33,410 bases of DNA from Methanophagales archaeon (GCA_021159465.1 JAGGRR010000023.1:1-33410), one strand, 5' to 3'. Counted from the stretch's first letter, positions 7,946 to 15,403 are shown. Numbers and translations: made by a program. Notes: generated by a model not told the origin, from the letters alone.

Positions 7946-8468
7946 CACTCTCACCTTCCCCCTCATCCTCGAGCTCTTCTTCATCCAACATCTCCAAATC
8001 AATGAGAATTCTGCGGTGCTCTTCGTCTGAGACTGCTCTTACGTCTAAAGTGTAGCATATTTCTTCGAATCTCCTGCTCTCCTCCCAGATTATCTTCTGA
8101 GGGTCGAACTCTTTTATCAAACCATTCTTGTAAAGGACGTACTGATAGAGAATCCACATGACGCTCTCGAATCTTCCACCACCGCCGATGTTGTCTACGA
8201 ACTCAATCTCAAAGAAATCAACGATGCGCTGAAGAACCTCTCGCAGATGATTCTCGTCGATAGCAATAAGGAGGAGGTCTTCCTGCGTAATCTCGGGCAC
8301 ATCCTCAAAAGACCGTATCGCTTCTGCAAACCACTCCAAATCGTCACCGTAATCTGTGTGGATGTCGTATACATCTCCTTTTATTTTCAAGACGAGCTCA
8401 GAGCATGTGGGTTGGAAAGGTGGTTTTTCTCTATTTATTTTCTCTAATCTGTACATTTTTACTCTCAT
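7932..8468 (-). CDS. Paralog pair 1, member b, 178 aa
   Basis: Homologous to the protein at 6568-7062: PFQPTCSELVLKIKG near residue 17, then DENHLREVLQRIVDFF, EFVDNIGGGG, and an acidic Glu/Asp-rich tail. The start at 8468 follows GGTGGTGA. No domain of known function. The two copies bracket paralog A, and the shared 43-bp identical DNA segment could support recombination that deletes or duplicates the gene between them. Confidence 0.7.
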   Translation of the reverse strand: MRVKMYRLEKINREKPPFQPTCSELVLKIKGDVYDIHTDYGDDLEWFAEAIRSFEDVPEITQEDLLLIAIDENHLREVLQRIVDFFEIEFVDNIGGGGRFESVMWILYQYVLYKNGLIKEFDPQKIIWEESRRFEEICYTLDVRAVSDEEHRRILIDLEMLDEEELEDEGEGESDGKT

Positions 8469-8491
8469 TTTTCACCACCTTGCCCATATAT

Positions 8492-8989
8492 TCACATCCG
8501 GATGCCCCTATTGAAGATTTCTTTGAATTCATCTACGAGATCTTTGTCTCCTTCCCAGACATCGCCGTAGTCAAAGACGTTCCAATGTCTCGCTTTTCTC
8601 CCGGAATCATCCGCAATTTCCTCCCAGCTTTCGAGGAGGAAGGCGTCGGCGTCAGCATTGAATTGATAGAACATCACGAGCTTTATTGTATATTTACCAC
8701 TCTTCAACGTTCTCTCTATTTTTATATTCTCAATCTCTTCTTCGAGTCTCAGCATTTCCTTATAGCGATCAGCGAGATATTTGTCTAACAGTTGCATTCC
8801 CTTCTCATAGAATGCCTTTTCCCCCTCGTGGTCACAGAACAATAGAAAATTTGTAATCACCTCATGCTTCAGAGATGTGTGGCGTCTTAGTAATGCATAG
8901 TAATCAAGTAGTTCGCTTGTTTTTTCATCCAACTCCTTCTTCATCTCGTTCCTCACCACACTTATCTCCTCTTCTATTTTCTCTTGCAT
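8492..8989 (-). CDS. Hypothetical coiled-coil protein, 165 aa
   Basis: ATG 8989 follows GGGGGTGAG. Two long charged helices (about 1-40 and 60-95, e.g. MQEKIEEEISVVRNEMKKEL) precede a beta-rich C-terminal part (KYTIKLVMFYQF, then WNVFDYGDVW). The architecture, N-terminal coiled coil plus beta region, loosely resembles the paralog families around it but I see no alignable motif. Function unknown. Confidence 0.65.
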   Translation of the reverse strand: MQEKIEEEISVVRNEMKKELDEKTSELLDYYALLRRHTSLKHEVITNFLLFCDHEGEKAFYEKGMQLLDKYLADRYKEMLRLEEEIENIKIERTLKSGKYTIKLVMFYQFNADADAFLLESWEEIADDSGRKARHWNVFDYGDVWEGDKDLVDEFKEIFNRGIRM

Positions 8990-9057
8990 TTCCCCGCTCA
9001 CCCCCAAAGGGAAAAAATAAGAGAGGGAATCGTAGTCACCAGCCCTTGCGAGCTTCC

Positions 9058-9279
9058 TTACGCTTCCTCTTTCACTGTGAAGTTTTCGATCATGTATTTC
9101 ACTCCATTTGCTTTGTAGTGCGTCGTGTTAGTATCGTAGAAATGAGCGAAGCGGACACGATACCTCTTACCACCGCTCAGAAAGAGGAGACAGCATCCAA
9201 AGTCGCAACCTCCGTCCCACTCATCCACTTGAAATCGCTCCTCTACATTCTCAGCAACGATCTCGACGATTTGTTTCAT
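9058..9279 (-). CDS. Small beta-rich protein, 73 aa
   Basis: Starts inside the last 29 bases of the upstream gene, in another frame, without a strong Shine-Dalgarno, so it may be translationally coupled. Sequence features: an N-terminal helix (MKQIVEIVAENVEERF), a CDFGCC cluster and beta strands (GKRYRVRFAHFYD). It ends just before a standard spacer. Probably real because it fills the gap tightly; no family recognised. Confidence 0.55.
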   Translation of the reverse strand: MKQIVEIVAENVEERFQVDEWDGGCDFGCCLLFLSGGKRYRVRFAHFYDTNTTHYKANGVKYMIENFTVKEEA

Positions 9280-9652
9280 AATCTCTTGTTATCATATAAA
9301 TTCTTGCAAGAGGAAGAATGTCGGGGTGTTCAATGTATGTTTCTACGAAAATTGTTCTTGCCGTGACACAGACATTTAAGACTTTTCTACACGCAAAGAT
9401 TTTACTTAGTTGTAATCTCGACATCTCTTCATCTGTTAAGTCTCTCTGAAAACTCGCTGCAACAATGTAAGATGGTGTGTGAATGATTGGAATGTTCTGC
9501 TCGGCTAATTGTTTGAAATGCTCTACGACTGATTTGCATTCGTTCAAAGCATTTTTGATTGCTTCTTTGATTTTATCTTTATCGTATTGAGTCAGTGTGA
9601 ATCCTTCCCTCTCTGCTATTTCTGCTATCTCAGTGATTTCGTCAGCTCTCAT
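9251..9652 (-). CDS. Hypothetical protein, 133 aa
   Basis: ATG 9652 follows GGGGGTGATG by five bases. The N-terminal third is helical and acidic, including a segment like a small regulatory helix bundle (ITEIAEIAEREGFTLTQYDK). The rest mixes helices and strands (VLNVCVTARTIFVETYI). No known motif. The frame extends upstream to 9694 but those codons precede the ribosome-binding site. Confidence 0.6.
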   Translation of the reverse strand: MRADEITEIAEIAEREGFTLTQYDKDKIKEAIKNALNECKSVVEHFKQLAEQNIPIIHTPSYIVAASFQRDLTDEEMSRLQLSKIFACRKVLNVCVTARTIFVETYIEHPDILPLARIYMITRDYETNRRDRC

Positions 9653-9669
9653 CGTCTCATCACCCCCTC

Positions 9670-9999
9670 TCACTGAATTTTGACTGCAAAACATCCTTCT
9701 CCCATTCTTCCAACTCCTCTTTCCACGCTTGCTGTAATTCTCTGAACTTCTCTTTCTCTATGAACTATTCTGTTTGAGATCTCTTCAGCCCTCTCCCAAT
9801 CTTCATCGCTCTCGATCTTGAAGTCAACCACTTCACCGTCGATTTCAATCACTAAGAAGTGATTGAAGATCGCAGTCGTCTTCAGATTTCCGAAAGTATC
9901 TACGTAGCTCTCACCGTGCGCCGCACTCTCAGTTACGACTTTCACTTCCTTCGCACCTTCTAATTTGTCAAGTATTTTTTCTAATTCTCTCTCAGTCAT
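9670..9999 (-). CDS. Hypothetical protein, 109 aa
   Basis: ATG 9999 overlaps the TGA of the upstream gene (AATGA), so translation is probably coupled. The protein has an N-terminal helix (MTERELEKILDKLEGAKEVK), a beta-rich middle (TTAIFNHFLVIEIDGEVVDFKI) and a basic helical end. The longer frame to 10095 would add a Cys-rich segment antisense to coding sequence in the neighbouring frame and lacks a ribosome-binding site. No recognised family. Confidence 0.6.
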   Translation of the reverse strand: MTERELEKILDKLEGAKEVKVVTESAAHGESYVDTFGNLKTTAIFNHFLVIEIDGEVVDFKIESDEDWERAEEISNRIVHREREVQRITASVERGVGRMGEGCFAVKIQ

Positions 10000-10259
10000 T
10001 CTCTCCCACTCCCAAGCTTCTTCACACGCACCTCGTAAACAACAGCAATTCGCAGCAGAAGCTCCGCTTTTCTCTTCGCTTCTTCTGTTTTGCACGGAAG
10101 CTCCGCAAGCTCTCGCAGAAGTTTCGCTCTGCGCAAAAGTTTATGTATTTCCTGTGCATCATCTTCATCAGTCCTCATCAGCTCGCCTATTTTTTCGCTC
10201 ACTCTCTCGCCCAGCTCTTCTAGTTTCTCACAAATCTTCTCCCGCAATTCCTCATCCAT
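9996..10259 (-). CDS. Small helical protein, 87 aa
   Basis: ATG 10259 follows GAGGGGGTGGG. The sequence is a charged helical hairpin (MDEELREKICEKLEELGERV, then LLRRAKLLRELAEL). A longer frame starting at 10319 would read through the T-tract of the spacer (PPLLIFSFLL) and is disfavoured, although it too has a GGGGGTGA ten bases ahead. The doubled ribosome-binding sites around 10265-10337 suggest a small gene was lost here. Confidence 0.6.
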   Translation of the reverse strand: MDEELREKICEKLEELGERVSEKIGELMRTDEDDAQEIHKLLRRAKLLRELAELPCKTEEAKRKAELLLRIAVVYEVRVKKLGSGRE

Positions 10260-10339
10260 CTCGCCCACCCCCTCAAGCAAAAAGGAAAAAATAAGAAGAG
10301 GAGGTTTGAGCTCTGTCATTTCACGCCTTCACCCCCAAA

Positions 10340-10504
10340 TTACCTCTTCTTTTTCTCACGCTCCAAAAACGCATCCACCGCAGCTCTCACCGCTTCAGAT
10401 ACGGTTTTATATCGCCCCTCTGCCACGAGCTTCTTCAACGCCTCGTATTTCTCCGCTGGCAACAGCACGCTCACAGGGAAATAACCTCGTACCTGTTCCT
10501 CCAT
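10340..10504 (-). CDS. Ribbon-helix-helix (CopG/MetJ-type) regulator, 54 aa
   Basis: A short DNA-binding regulator: strand residues GYFPVSVLLPAEKYEALKK, then helix-turn-helix residues VAEGRYKTVSEAVRAAVDAF and a basic end (EREKKKR). Length and pattern (strand, helix A, G-x-Y-x-T-V-S-E-A-V-R-A-A, helix B) fit the Arc/CopG fold, which dimerises and inserts its beta ribbon into the DNA major groove. It is the first gene to the left of the AT-rich control region (10505-11061), whose inverted repeats are plausible operators. ATG 10504 follows GAGGGG. Confidence 0.85.
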   Translation of the reverse strand: MEEQVRGYFPVSVLLPAEKYEALKKLVAEGRYKTVSEAVRAAVDAFLEREKKKR

Positions 10505-11061
10505 CCCCTCCTCACCACTCTTAATTAATTAGTGAGTATTTAAATAGTTGGTGGTTTGCGAGGGAAAAATAAGGAGAGAATGCGGGTGCCCGTCGTGAGG
10601 TTATAGCTTTGTGTGAGCCTTGGGGCACATCAAGCTCAGCCCCCTCTTGAGTTCATCGGAGACGTATCTTCGCTCTTACCCTCGTTTGTAGCAACCTGTT
10701 GTTGTGTCAATTCGCCATCCGTAACCTTTTTATAGATGTTGTTGATTTTTTTGCGTAAGCTTTTTATATAATTGAGAATCAACACAAAATTAAAACAGGG
10801 TTCTCCGCCGTTCTTTCCCTTATATATAATATATAAGAGGAGATTCGGTGTGTGTTGATTTGATTTTGCTGTTTACTTAATCAGCAAGAAAAAAATCCGC
10901 TCTTTTTGGCACACAAATCAAATCATATTATAATATATATAATAGCGAGGACGGCTCTGAGAGCTTTTCCAGTGCGTTAATGTGTTGAAACACTCTCCTC
11001 TCTGCTCGTGCGTAGCACGTAGCACAGGGGCTGAGGTGGCGAATCCATCTTAAGGAAAAAA
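10505..11061. promoter_or_regulatory. AT-rich control region, candidate origin or promoter hub
   Basis: About 560 bases with no gene on either strand. It contains an 11-bp inverted repeat (TGATTTGATTT at 10856-10866 and AAATCAAATCA at 10915-10925), two near-palindromic TATA-rich tracts (10819-10837 and about 10926-10944), and a direct or inverted ATCAACACAA motif near 10778. The part nearest the RHH gene (10570-10700) is GC-richer and can fold; it carries one TTCATCGG (10652-10659), a motif found three times in the GC-rich stretch at 30990-31497. The layout (AT-rich core, inverted repeats, adjacent RHH regulator) fits a replication origin or divergent control site. This is inference. Confidence 0.5.
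10724..10773 (-). promoter_or_regulatory. Two candidate archaeal TATA boxes reading toward the RHH gene
   Basis: On the minus strand AATTATATAAAAAGC (10759-10773) and CATCTATAAAAAGGT (10724-10738) each look like a BRE/TATA element. Transcription would start about 25 bases further left and give a leader of about 200 bases before the RHH gene, including the foldable GC-richer stretch. Opposite-strand use cannot be excluded because the boxes are nearly symmetric. Confidence 0.4.
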
Positions 11062-11772
11062 TCAGAGTGCGAGAGTAACTAGCAGCTCCTCTTTACCCTC
11101 ATTTCTCAGCAATCTCGCAAACGCTCTCGCCACATCTTTAGGAATTTGCCGTAGGTTCTTCTTCCTGAATGATCGGATTTTTCTGCCTTCGAGAAGATGT
11201 GCGAATGCAAGTTGACTCCTAAAAATATCCTTAGTTCTGTGTTCGTAAAGCTCGCCATCATCAGTGAGGTGGTGAATGTAGTAATACTCAGAGTTTCTAC
11301 CGTAAACTGTGACCCACCCACCACCAATACGCATTATTTTATCTGCATAGTTGCCAAGCCAAGCATCAAGAAGTTTCCAGTAGGTCTCAGCGTGCCTTCT
11401 ACGAACTTTCTCTTCGGCCTCCTTTTTAGCAATTGCCTCTTCTCTTCTCTTGAGAATCAAGTCTATATCTTCAACCGCTTTGTTCACGATATTGGCTGAG
11501 ATTATAGGATATAGTTCTAACACTCGCTCAAATTTCCTCACAAATGACTCATCCTCTAAGCGCTTTAGAAATGCCTTTGCACCTTCCTCTGAGAGAGACA
11601 CGAGACGAGTGTGCATGTGAGGGGACTCCTTCTCTGGCAGATTTACGTCGAGATATTCGTTTGTGAAGATTTCGAGAGATGACTGTATGCGTGGGAAGTG
11701 TAAGCAAATGAAGAGGCCTCCACCCAAGAGGTATCTCTTTGAGTAATACACCGGGGCCTCGCCTTGCACCAT
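11062..11772 (-). CDS. Hypothetical protein, 236 aa
   Basis: Unrecognised. ATG 11772 follows GGGGGTGATG of a standard spacer. Visible parts: a Gly-rich hydrophobic N-terminal segment (YLLGGGLFICLHF), a helical Lys/Glu-rich centre (about 105-140, REEAIAKKEAEEKVRRRHAE), a beta-rich YGRNSEYYYIHHL segment and a basic C-terminus. It stands between the control region on its left and the tRNA gene on its right. No catalytic signature or transmembrane helix is convincing. Confidence 0.65.
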   Translation of the reverse strand: MVQGEAPVYYSKRYLLGGGLFICLHFPRIQSSLEIFTNEYLDVNLPEKESPHMHTRLVSLSEEGAKAFLKRLEDESFVRKFERVLELYPIISANIVNKAVEDIDLILKRREEAIAKKEAEEKVRRRHAETYWKLLDAWLGNYADKIMRIGGGWVTVYGRNSEYYYIHHLTDDGELYEHRTKDIFRSQLAFAHLLEGRKIRSFRKKNLRQIPKDVARAFARLLRNEGKEELLVTLAL

Positions 11773-11805
11773 CTTTTTTCATCACCCCCAAATGAAAAAA
11801 ATAGA

Positions 11806-11880
11806 GGGCTCGTAGCTCAGCACGGACGGAGCGCCGGCCTTCTAAGCCGGGTGTCGCGGGTTCAAATCCCGTCGAGCCCG
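11806..11880 (+). tRNA. tRNA-Arg, anticodon TCT
   Basis: A complete cloverleaf: acceptor GGGCTCG/CGAGCCC, D stem GCTC/GAGC with the GG pair in the loop, anticodon stem CCGGC/GCCGG with loop CTTCTAA (anticodon TCT), five-base variable loop, T stem GCGGG/CCCGT with loop TTCAAAT, and discriminator G. CCA is not encoded and there is no intron. It reads AGA/AGG, codons that appear frequently in these genes. It is the only non-transposon gene on the plus strand. Its 3' 19 bases overlap, antisense, the last codons of the radical SAM gene. Confidence 0.95.
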
Positions 11881-12629
11881 CTGATGCAGCGCAGGTAAGG
11901 GCAACTGAATCTCAATTCCTCCCTCTTGCACGCCTCTAACGCCCTCTCCCAGTCGTCGCAACTGTTGAGCTTGTAGATGATGTTTGTGCTGAATGAGCAG
12001 CCCCGCACGCTTCCATCAGGATGGACTGAGATAAGTCTATGTGCGTAGCCGCAGGGCTCTTTCCATCGCAAGCCATACTTGAGCGTGAGATAGAGACATT
12101 CGTCGCAGAAGACATTCTCTTGCTGCAAGAGCGTGAGGATGAAGGGTTGTAAGCGGAAAGGCACGAACTTCGGCGACAGCAGGAACACGGGATGATGCTC
12201 CGCAAGCAGAATTACCCTTGCAAAGGTTTGCATCGGATTTCTGTCAATCAAGAGGTAATTTACGCCGACACCGTCAAGATTCTTGATGAGTTCGTAAAAC
12301 TCACGAAAGTCGAACTTGAACTCGTCAAAGCTCACAGATATGTCTGCATTTCTTACCCTGCGAGCCCGCTTTGGCAGCGCTGTTGTGATTGAGACTCTTA
12401 TGTCGTAATCCTCACAAAGCTCGACGAAGCGATTGCAGAAGTCTATGTGCTTTTCATCGTATAAAGGTTCGCCACCGCCGAGACATATACGATTAGTGTA
12501 AGGTACGATGTGTGGGATTAGTGATAAGAAGAAGGAGAAAGGTTTTGCTTGTCTCTCTTTCTGATAGCAGAAAGGACAATTTTTAGCACATTTAGTTGTG
12601 AAGTGAATCATTATGGCTTCAAACATCAT
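11862..12629 (-). CDS. Radical SAM protein with C-terminal Cys cluster
   Basis: A radical SAM enzyme: the CxxxCxxC motif (C14, C18, C21 in TKCAKNCPFC) binds the 4Fe-4S cluster that cleaves S-adenosylmethionine, followed by GGGEP. The C-terminal half has further Cys (CDECLYL, EPCGYAH, RGCSF, CPYLRC) spaced like a SPASM/twitch auxiliary cluster, and HPDGSVRGC fits that class. Such proteins often modify peptides or install cofactors; the substrate here is unknown. ATG 12629 follows AGGTGGG. The last six codons and stop lie inside the tRNA 3' end, suggesting that recombination at the tRNA replaced the gene's original terminus. Confidence 0.85.
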   Translation of the reverse strand: MMFEAIMIHFTTKCAKNCPFCYQKERQAKPFSFFLSLIPHIVPYTNRICLGGGEPLYDEKHIDFCNRFVELCEDYDIRVSITTALPKRARRVRNADISVSFDEFKFDFREFYELIKNLDGVGVNYLLIDRNPMQTFARVILLAEHHPVFLLSPKFVPFRLQPFILTLLQQENVFCDECLYLTLKYGLRWKEPCGYAHRLISVHPDGSVRGCSFSTNIIYKLNSCDDWERALEACKREELRFSCPYLRCISGLDGI

Positions 12630-12638
12630 CTTTCCCAC

Positions 12639-13109
12639 CTATATATCCTCTAATATGAAGGGCGTGAGAGCGTTCTTTAGCGCTTTGAGTATTTTCTCCC
12701 ACTCATCGTTTCTCTTCTCCCACTCCTCTATTTTTTTCTCAGCCCCTTTGATGAGGTCTTTTCCCTCCTTAAGGAAGCTTAATATGATATATAAGTATTT
12801 GACTGAGTGTGGGGAAAGAGGTTCGCCGAACTCTTCAGGAGGGTCGGTTGTGTACATAATGACGTCTACATAGCTTTCACTGATGTCGAGTCTTACTCTT
12901 AGATTGTCTGTACTGAAGGTGTAATGAGCAGATGTTTCCACACCCTCTAACTCGTTTTTAATCCTCTTTTCGAGAATCTTTCTGAGATTTCCTAAAATTG
13001 TCTTCGCCTCTTCTTCCAACTTCGCAGTTCTTTTAATTTCTTCACCCAATTTTCTGAGAGTGCCATGAAGATTTTCCAAGAGTTTATCCGCCGTCTTCTT
13101 CTCGACCAT
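12639..13109 (-). CDS. Paralog pair 2, member a, 156 aa
   Basis: Homolog of the next gene (13139-13615). Layout: N-terminal coiled coil, conserved IKNELEGV, a short beta segment (STDNLRVRLDISESYVDVIM) with TDPPEEFGEPLSPHS, then a charged helix ending LKALKNALTPFILEDI. The C-terminal pattern (K-x-hydrophobic-x-P-F/L-I/V-L) resembles the end of the 260-285-aa P-x2-R-x2-IRE family, so these may be shortened relatives. ATG 13109 follows GGGGTGAAA. Confidence 0.7.
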   Translation of the reverse strand: MVEKKTADKLLENLHGTLRKLGEEIKRTAKLEEEAKTILGNLRKILEKRIKNELEGVETSAHYTFSTDNLRVRLDISESYVDVIMYTTDPPEEFGEPLSPHSVKYLYIILSFLKEGKDLIKGAEKKIEEWEKRNDEWEKILKALKNALTPFILEDI

Positions 13110-13138
13110 TTTCACCCCAGGGAAAAAATAAGAGAATC

Positions 13139-13615
13139 TTATATATCTTCCAGTATAAGCGGCGCAAGCGCATTCTTCATCGCTTTGAGTATTTTAGCCC
13201 TCTCTTCACTCTCTTCCTCCCACACCTCCACCTGCTCTTCAGCCCTCTTGATGAGCTCTTCTCCTTCCCCGAGGAGTGTTAGAAGAGTGTTTAAACTCCT
13301 GGTTGAGTGAGGGGTGAGGGGCTCACTGAATTCTACAGGAGGTTCGGTTGCACTTATTACAACATTTACATTATACTCATCAGCATCAATTTTCACCTCT
13401 AGATTGTCTGTATAAAAAACATAGTAAGCTCTTTTTATCGCAACCCCCTCCAACTCGTTTTTAATTTCTTTCTCAAGAATATCTCTTAGATTCTTTAGAA
13501 TCCTCCCCGCTTCCTCCTCAAGCTCCATCATTCTTTTAGCTACTCTACTTGATTTTCTGATGATGTCGAGAAGCCTCTCCAAGAGTTTGTCCACCTTCTC
13601 TACAGCCTCTTCCAT
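13139..13615 (-). CDS. Paralog pair 2, member b, 158 aa
   Basis: Clear homolog of 12639-13109: long coiled-coil N-terminus, IKNELEGV, FYTDNLEVKIDADEYNVNVV, ATEPPVEFSEPLTPHS, helix, and C-terminus LKAMKNALAPLILEDI. The start at ATG 13615 follows GGGGGTGGAAGCG; the frame extends to 13630 only through the ribosome-binding site. Coiled coil plus small beta core suggests an oligomeric structural or adaptor protein, but this is inference. Confidence 0.7.
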   Translation of the reverse strand: MEEAVEKVDKLLERLLDIIRKSSRVAKRMMELEEEAGRILKNLRDILEKEIKNELEGVAIKRAYYVFYTDNLEVKIDADEYNVNVVISATEPPVEFSEPLTPHSTRSLNTLLTLLGEGEELIKRAEEQVEVWEEESEERAKILKAMKNALAPLILEDI

Positions 13616-13655
13616 CGCTTCCACCCCCAAGCGAAAAAAGTGATTGATGAGAAGG

Positions 13656-14225
13656 TTAGAGAGCTACTTCCATTATTACTATTGATCTTCCCTCCCCTTT
13701 TGTCGAATATCTGAGGTCGTAGCAAGGCCAGTTGTAAGGTTTGAGTGGGAACGGTTCGGTGTATGCGAACGGAGCTACACCCTTAATTGCTTGTATGTCT
13801 AGGAGCACTTCCAGAGCCAAAACATAATCTATTCGTGCTCTGCTTACAACACTCTCGCCAGTCAAAAGTTTTGGTAGCAAATCACCGTACGCATCCTGAA
13901 CTAAATCTATCAGCTTGACTATTAATTTGCGGGCCCACCTCTCAAGAGGCTCTCTCTCAAGTTCTTTTTCCACCGTGTTACGCAGTTCTGAGTCCCAATA
14001 GAAAATGTGGTGGAGTGTTTCCAGCCACGCAAGTCTGTGAGCTTCTTTCATCGTCTTTGCTGGAGTGGGTGCTTCATCTCCTTTGTATCCTGAAATCTCC
14101 CACTCGCCTTTATCATTCACCGCTAAAACCGTGCCGCACGGTGTACGCCACTCATCGCATTTATTAGACGCTGTTGCAATAGCTTCATCAAGATCTCTTT
14201 CCGATGTTAAAAAGAAGAGGGTCAT
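13656..14225 (-). CDS. Paralog pair 3, member a, 189 aa
   Basis: Homolog of 14236-14850. Shared marks: LERWARKLIVKLIDLVQDAY, DLLPKLLTGE, YVLALEVLLDIQ, and the signature PFAYTEPFPLKPYNW with C-x-DLRY and a terminal beta strand (GRSIVIMEVAL). No known family. Start 14225 follows AGGGTGAT, and the gene begins 10 bases after the stop of its paralog, so the two are co-translated. Predicted helical body with a short beta end; no catalytic residues obvious. Confidence 0.7.
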   Translation of the reverse strand: MTLFFLTSERDLDEAIATASNKCDEWRTPCGTVLAVNDKGEWEISGYKGDEAPTPAKTMKEAHRLAWLETLHHIFYWDSELRNTVEKELEREPLERWARKLIVKLIDLVQDAYGDLLPKLLTGESVVSRARIDYVLALEVLLDIQAIKGVAPFAYTEPFPLKPYNWPCYDLRYSTKGEGRSIVIMEVAL

Positions 14226-14235
14226 ACAAATCACC

Positions 14236-14850
14236 CTAGGTGTGTATGTCTACGACAAGAATAGTTTCTCCCTTCCTAGCCTCGGTGTAATAGCGCAGGT
14301 CAAAGCAGCGCCAGTTGTATGGTGTGAGGAAAAAGGGATTGTCGTAGGCAAAAGGTGGAGTTCTTCTACTTCTCTGTATCTCCAGAAGGGTTTCTAATGC
14401 GATGACGTATTGCCACCTCTTCATATATGTTGAAAAATTTTCTTCACCAGTTACAAGGTTAGGCAGCAAATCTTCGTATGCCTCTTGAACAAAATCTATC
14501 AGCATGCTGATAAGCTTTGATGTCCATCTGTTGAGAGGTTCTTTCTCAAACTCCTTCACCACTTTCTCGTAAACTTTCTCATCATCGTAGAAGAAAAGGT
14601 CATATAGTATACTTTTCCACGCTTTCCGATGAACGCTCTCTATAGTCCAATCGCTTGCTTTGATGCTCCCGTCTTTTAGTCTTTTGAGAAGTTCTTTGTT
14701 AAAAGCCGTGAGTGTGTTCTCTTCGTTCACGGCACAGACCAACTCATGATAGTTGTTCTCGTCGCAGTGTTTTTCAGCCCACCTGTGAAATGCTTCAACA
14801 GCCTCACTAGCATCGTTTGTCGGAACAAGGAAATAGTACAGCGCATGCAT
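14236..14850 (-). CDS. Paralog pair 3, member b, 204 aa
   Basis: Homolog of the gene just downstream: LNRWTSKLISMLIDFVQEAY, DLLPNLVTGEE, YVIALETLLEIQ, PFAYDNPFFLTPYNWRC then FDLRYYTEA and a C-terminal beta strand (GETILVVDIHT). ATG 14850 overlaps the TAA region of the upstream zinc protein gene and follows GCAGGTGAT. Unknown function; the strict conservation of the PFAY-PYNW segment suggests a binding surface. Confidence 0.7.
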   Translation of the reverse strand: MHALYYFLVPTNDASEAVEAFHRWAEKHCDENNYHELVCAVNEENTLTAFNKELLKRLKDGSIKASDWTIESVHRKAWKSILYDLFFYDDEKVYEKVVKEFEKEPLNRWTSKLISMLIDFVQEAYEDLLPNLVTGEENFSTYMKRWQYVIALETLLEIQRSRRTPPFAYDNPFFLTPYNWRCFDLRYYTEARKGETILVVDIHT

Positions 14851-14851
14851 T

Positions 14852-15067
14852 TTAATCACCTGCGTCTTCCAACACTGCCGGTAATTCCTCTGATTCTATA
14901 TTTAATTCTTCCAGCGTCTCTGATAACTCTTCTAGCGACCACACGCACCCACACTCACACTTACCAATCCACGAAGTTTGATACTGACCTCCTACAAGTT
15001 TCAGACAAACTTCCTTTCCACAAGTGCATTTGATTTTCATTACTAGAGGATGTCTTACCTCTGTCAT
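14852..15067 (-). CDS. Small zinc-ribbon-like protein, 71 aa
   Basis: The N-terminal half carries two Cys pairs, CTCGKEVC (about 14-21) and CECGC (about 37-41), a likely zinc ribbon. The C-terminal half is an acidic helix (LEELSETLEELNIESEEL). ATG 15067 follows GGGGTGAAAA. It differs from the larger MPKCP-type zinc-ribbon paralogs elsewhere in the window. Possibly a DNA-, RNA- or protein-binding adaptor. Confidence 0.7.
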   Translation of the reverse strand: MTEVRHPLVMKIKCTCGKEVCLKLVGGQYQTSWIGKCECGCVWSLEELSETLEELNIESEELPAVLEDAGD

Positions 15068-15097
15068 TTTTCACCCCTTGAAGGTGGAAAATAAGAG

Positions 15098-15367
15098 TTA
15101 TTGCTGCTGCTTTTTCTTCACGTTCTCGCAGACTCTTTCCCAGATTAGCACCGAGTCTATGTTTTTGATTTGCGCTAAATGCTTGAAGAATCTGTGGAAC
15201 TCACTCTCGTCCACACTTTCTCCGAGCTCAAGCTCCTCGCAGAACATACCACCGTTGTCTGCGAATGGGAAGCAAATCACGATGCGGTTGTTCTTCGGCG
15301 CATAGATTGCACAGGCATGCTTCAGGTCAAGTATTCTTCTTCCTTTCCCATCATATATAATTGCCAT
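15098..15367 (-). CDS. Small alpha/beta protein, 89 aa
   Basis: ATG 15367 follows GGGGGTGGTG. Beta-rich start (MAIIYDGKGRRIL, then NNRIVICFPFADNGG) and a helical end (EFHRFFKHLAQI) finishing in a Lys/Gln run. No family recognised. It is a separate cassette bounded by standard spacers on its upstream side. Confidence 0.65.
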   Translation of the reverse strand: MAIIYDGKGRRILDLKHACAIYAPKNNRIVICFPFADNGGMFCEELELGESVDESEFHRFFKHLAQIKNIDSVLIWERVCENVKKKQQQ

Positions 15368-15403
15368 TTTCCACCACCCCCAAAGGAAAAAATAAAGGGG
15401 AAA

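Noticed and set aside
9670-10095. 141-aa version of the gene ending at 9670
   Set aside because: The extra N-terminus lies inside the upstream gene in another frame and lacks a ribosome-binding site; ATG 9999 with the AATGA overlap is better.
10570-10700. C/D box sRNA
   Set aside because: CGATGA and CTGA boxes are present but the spacing and terminal stem do not fit.
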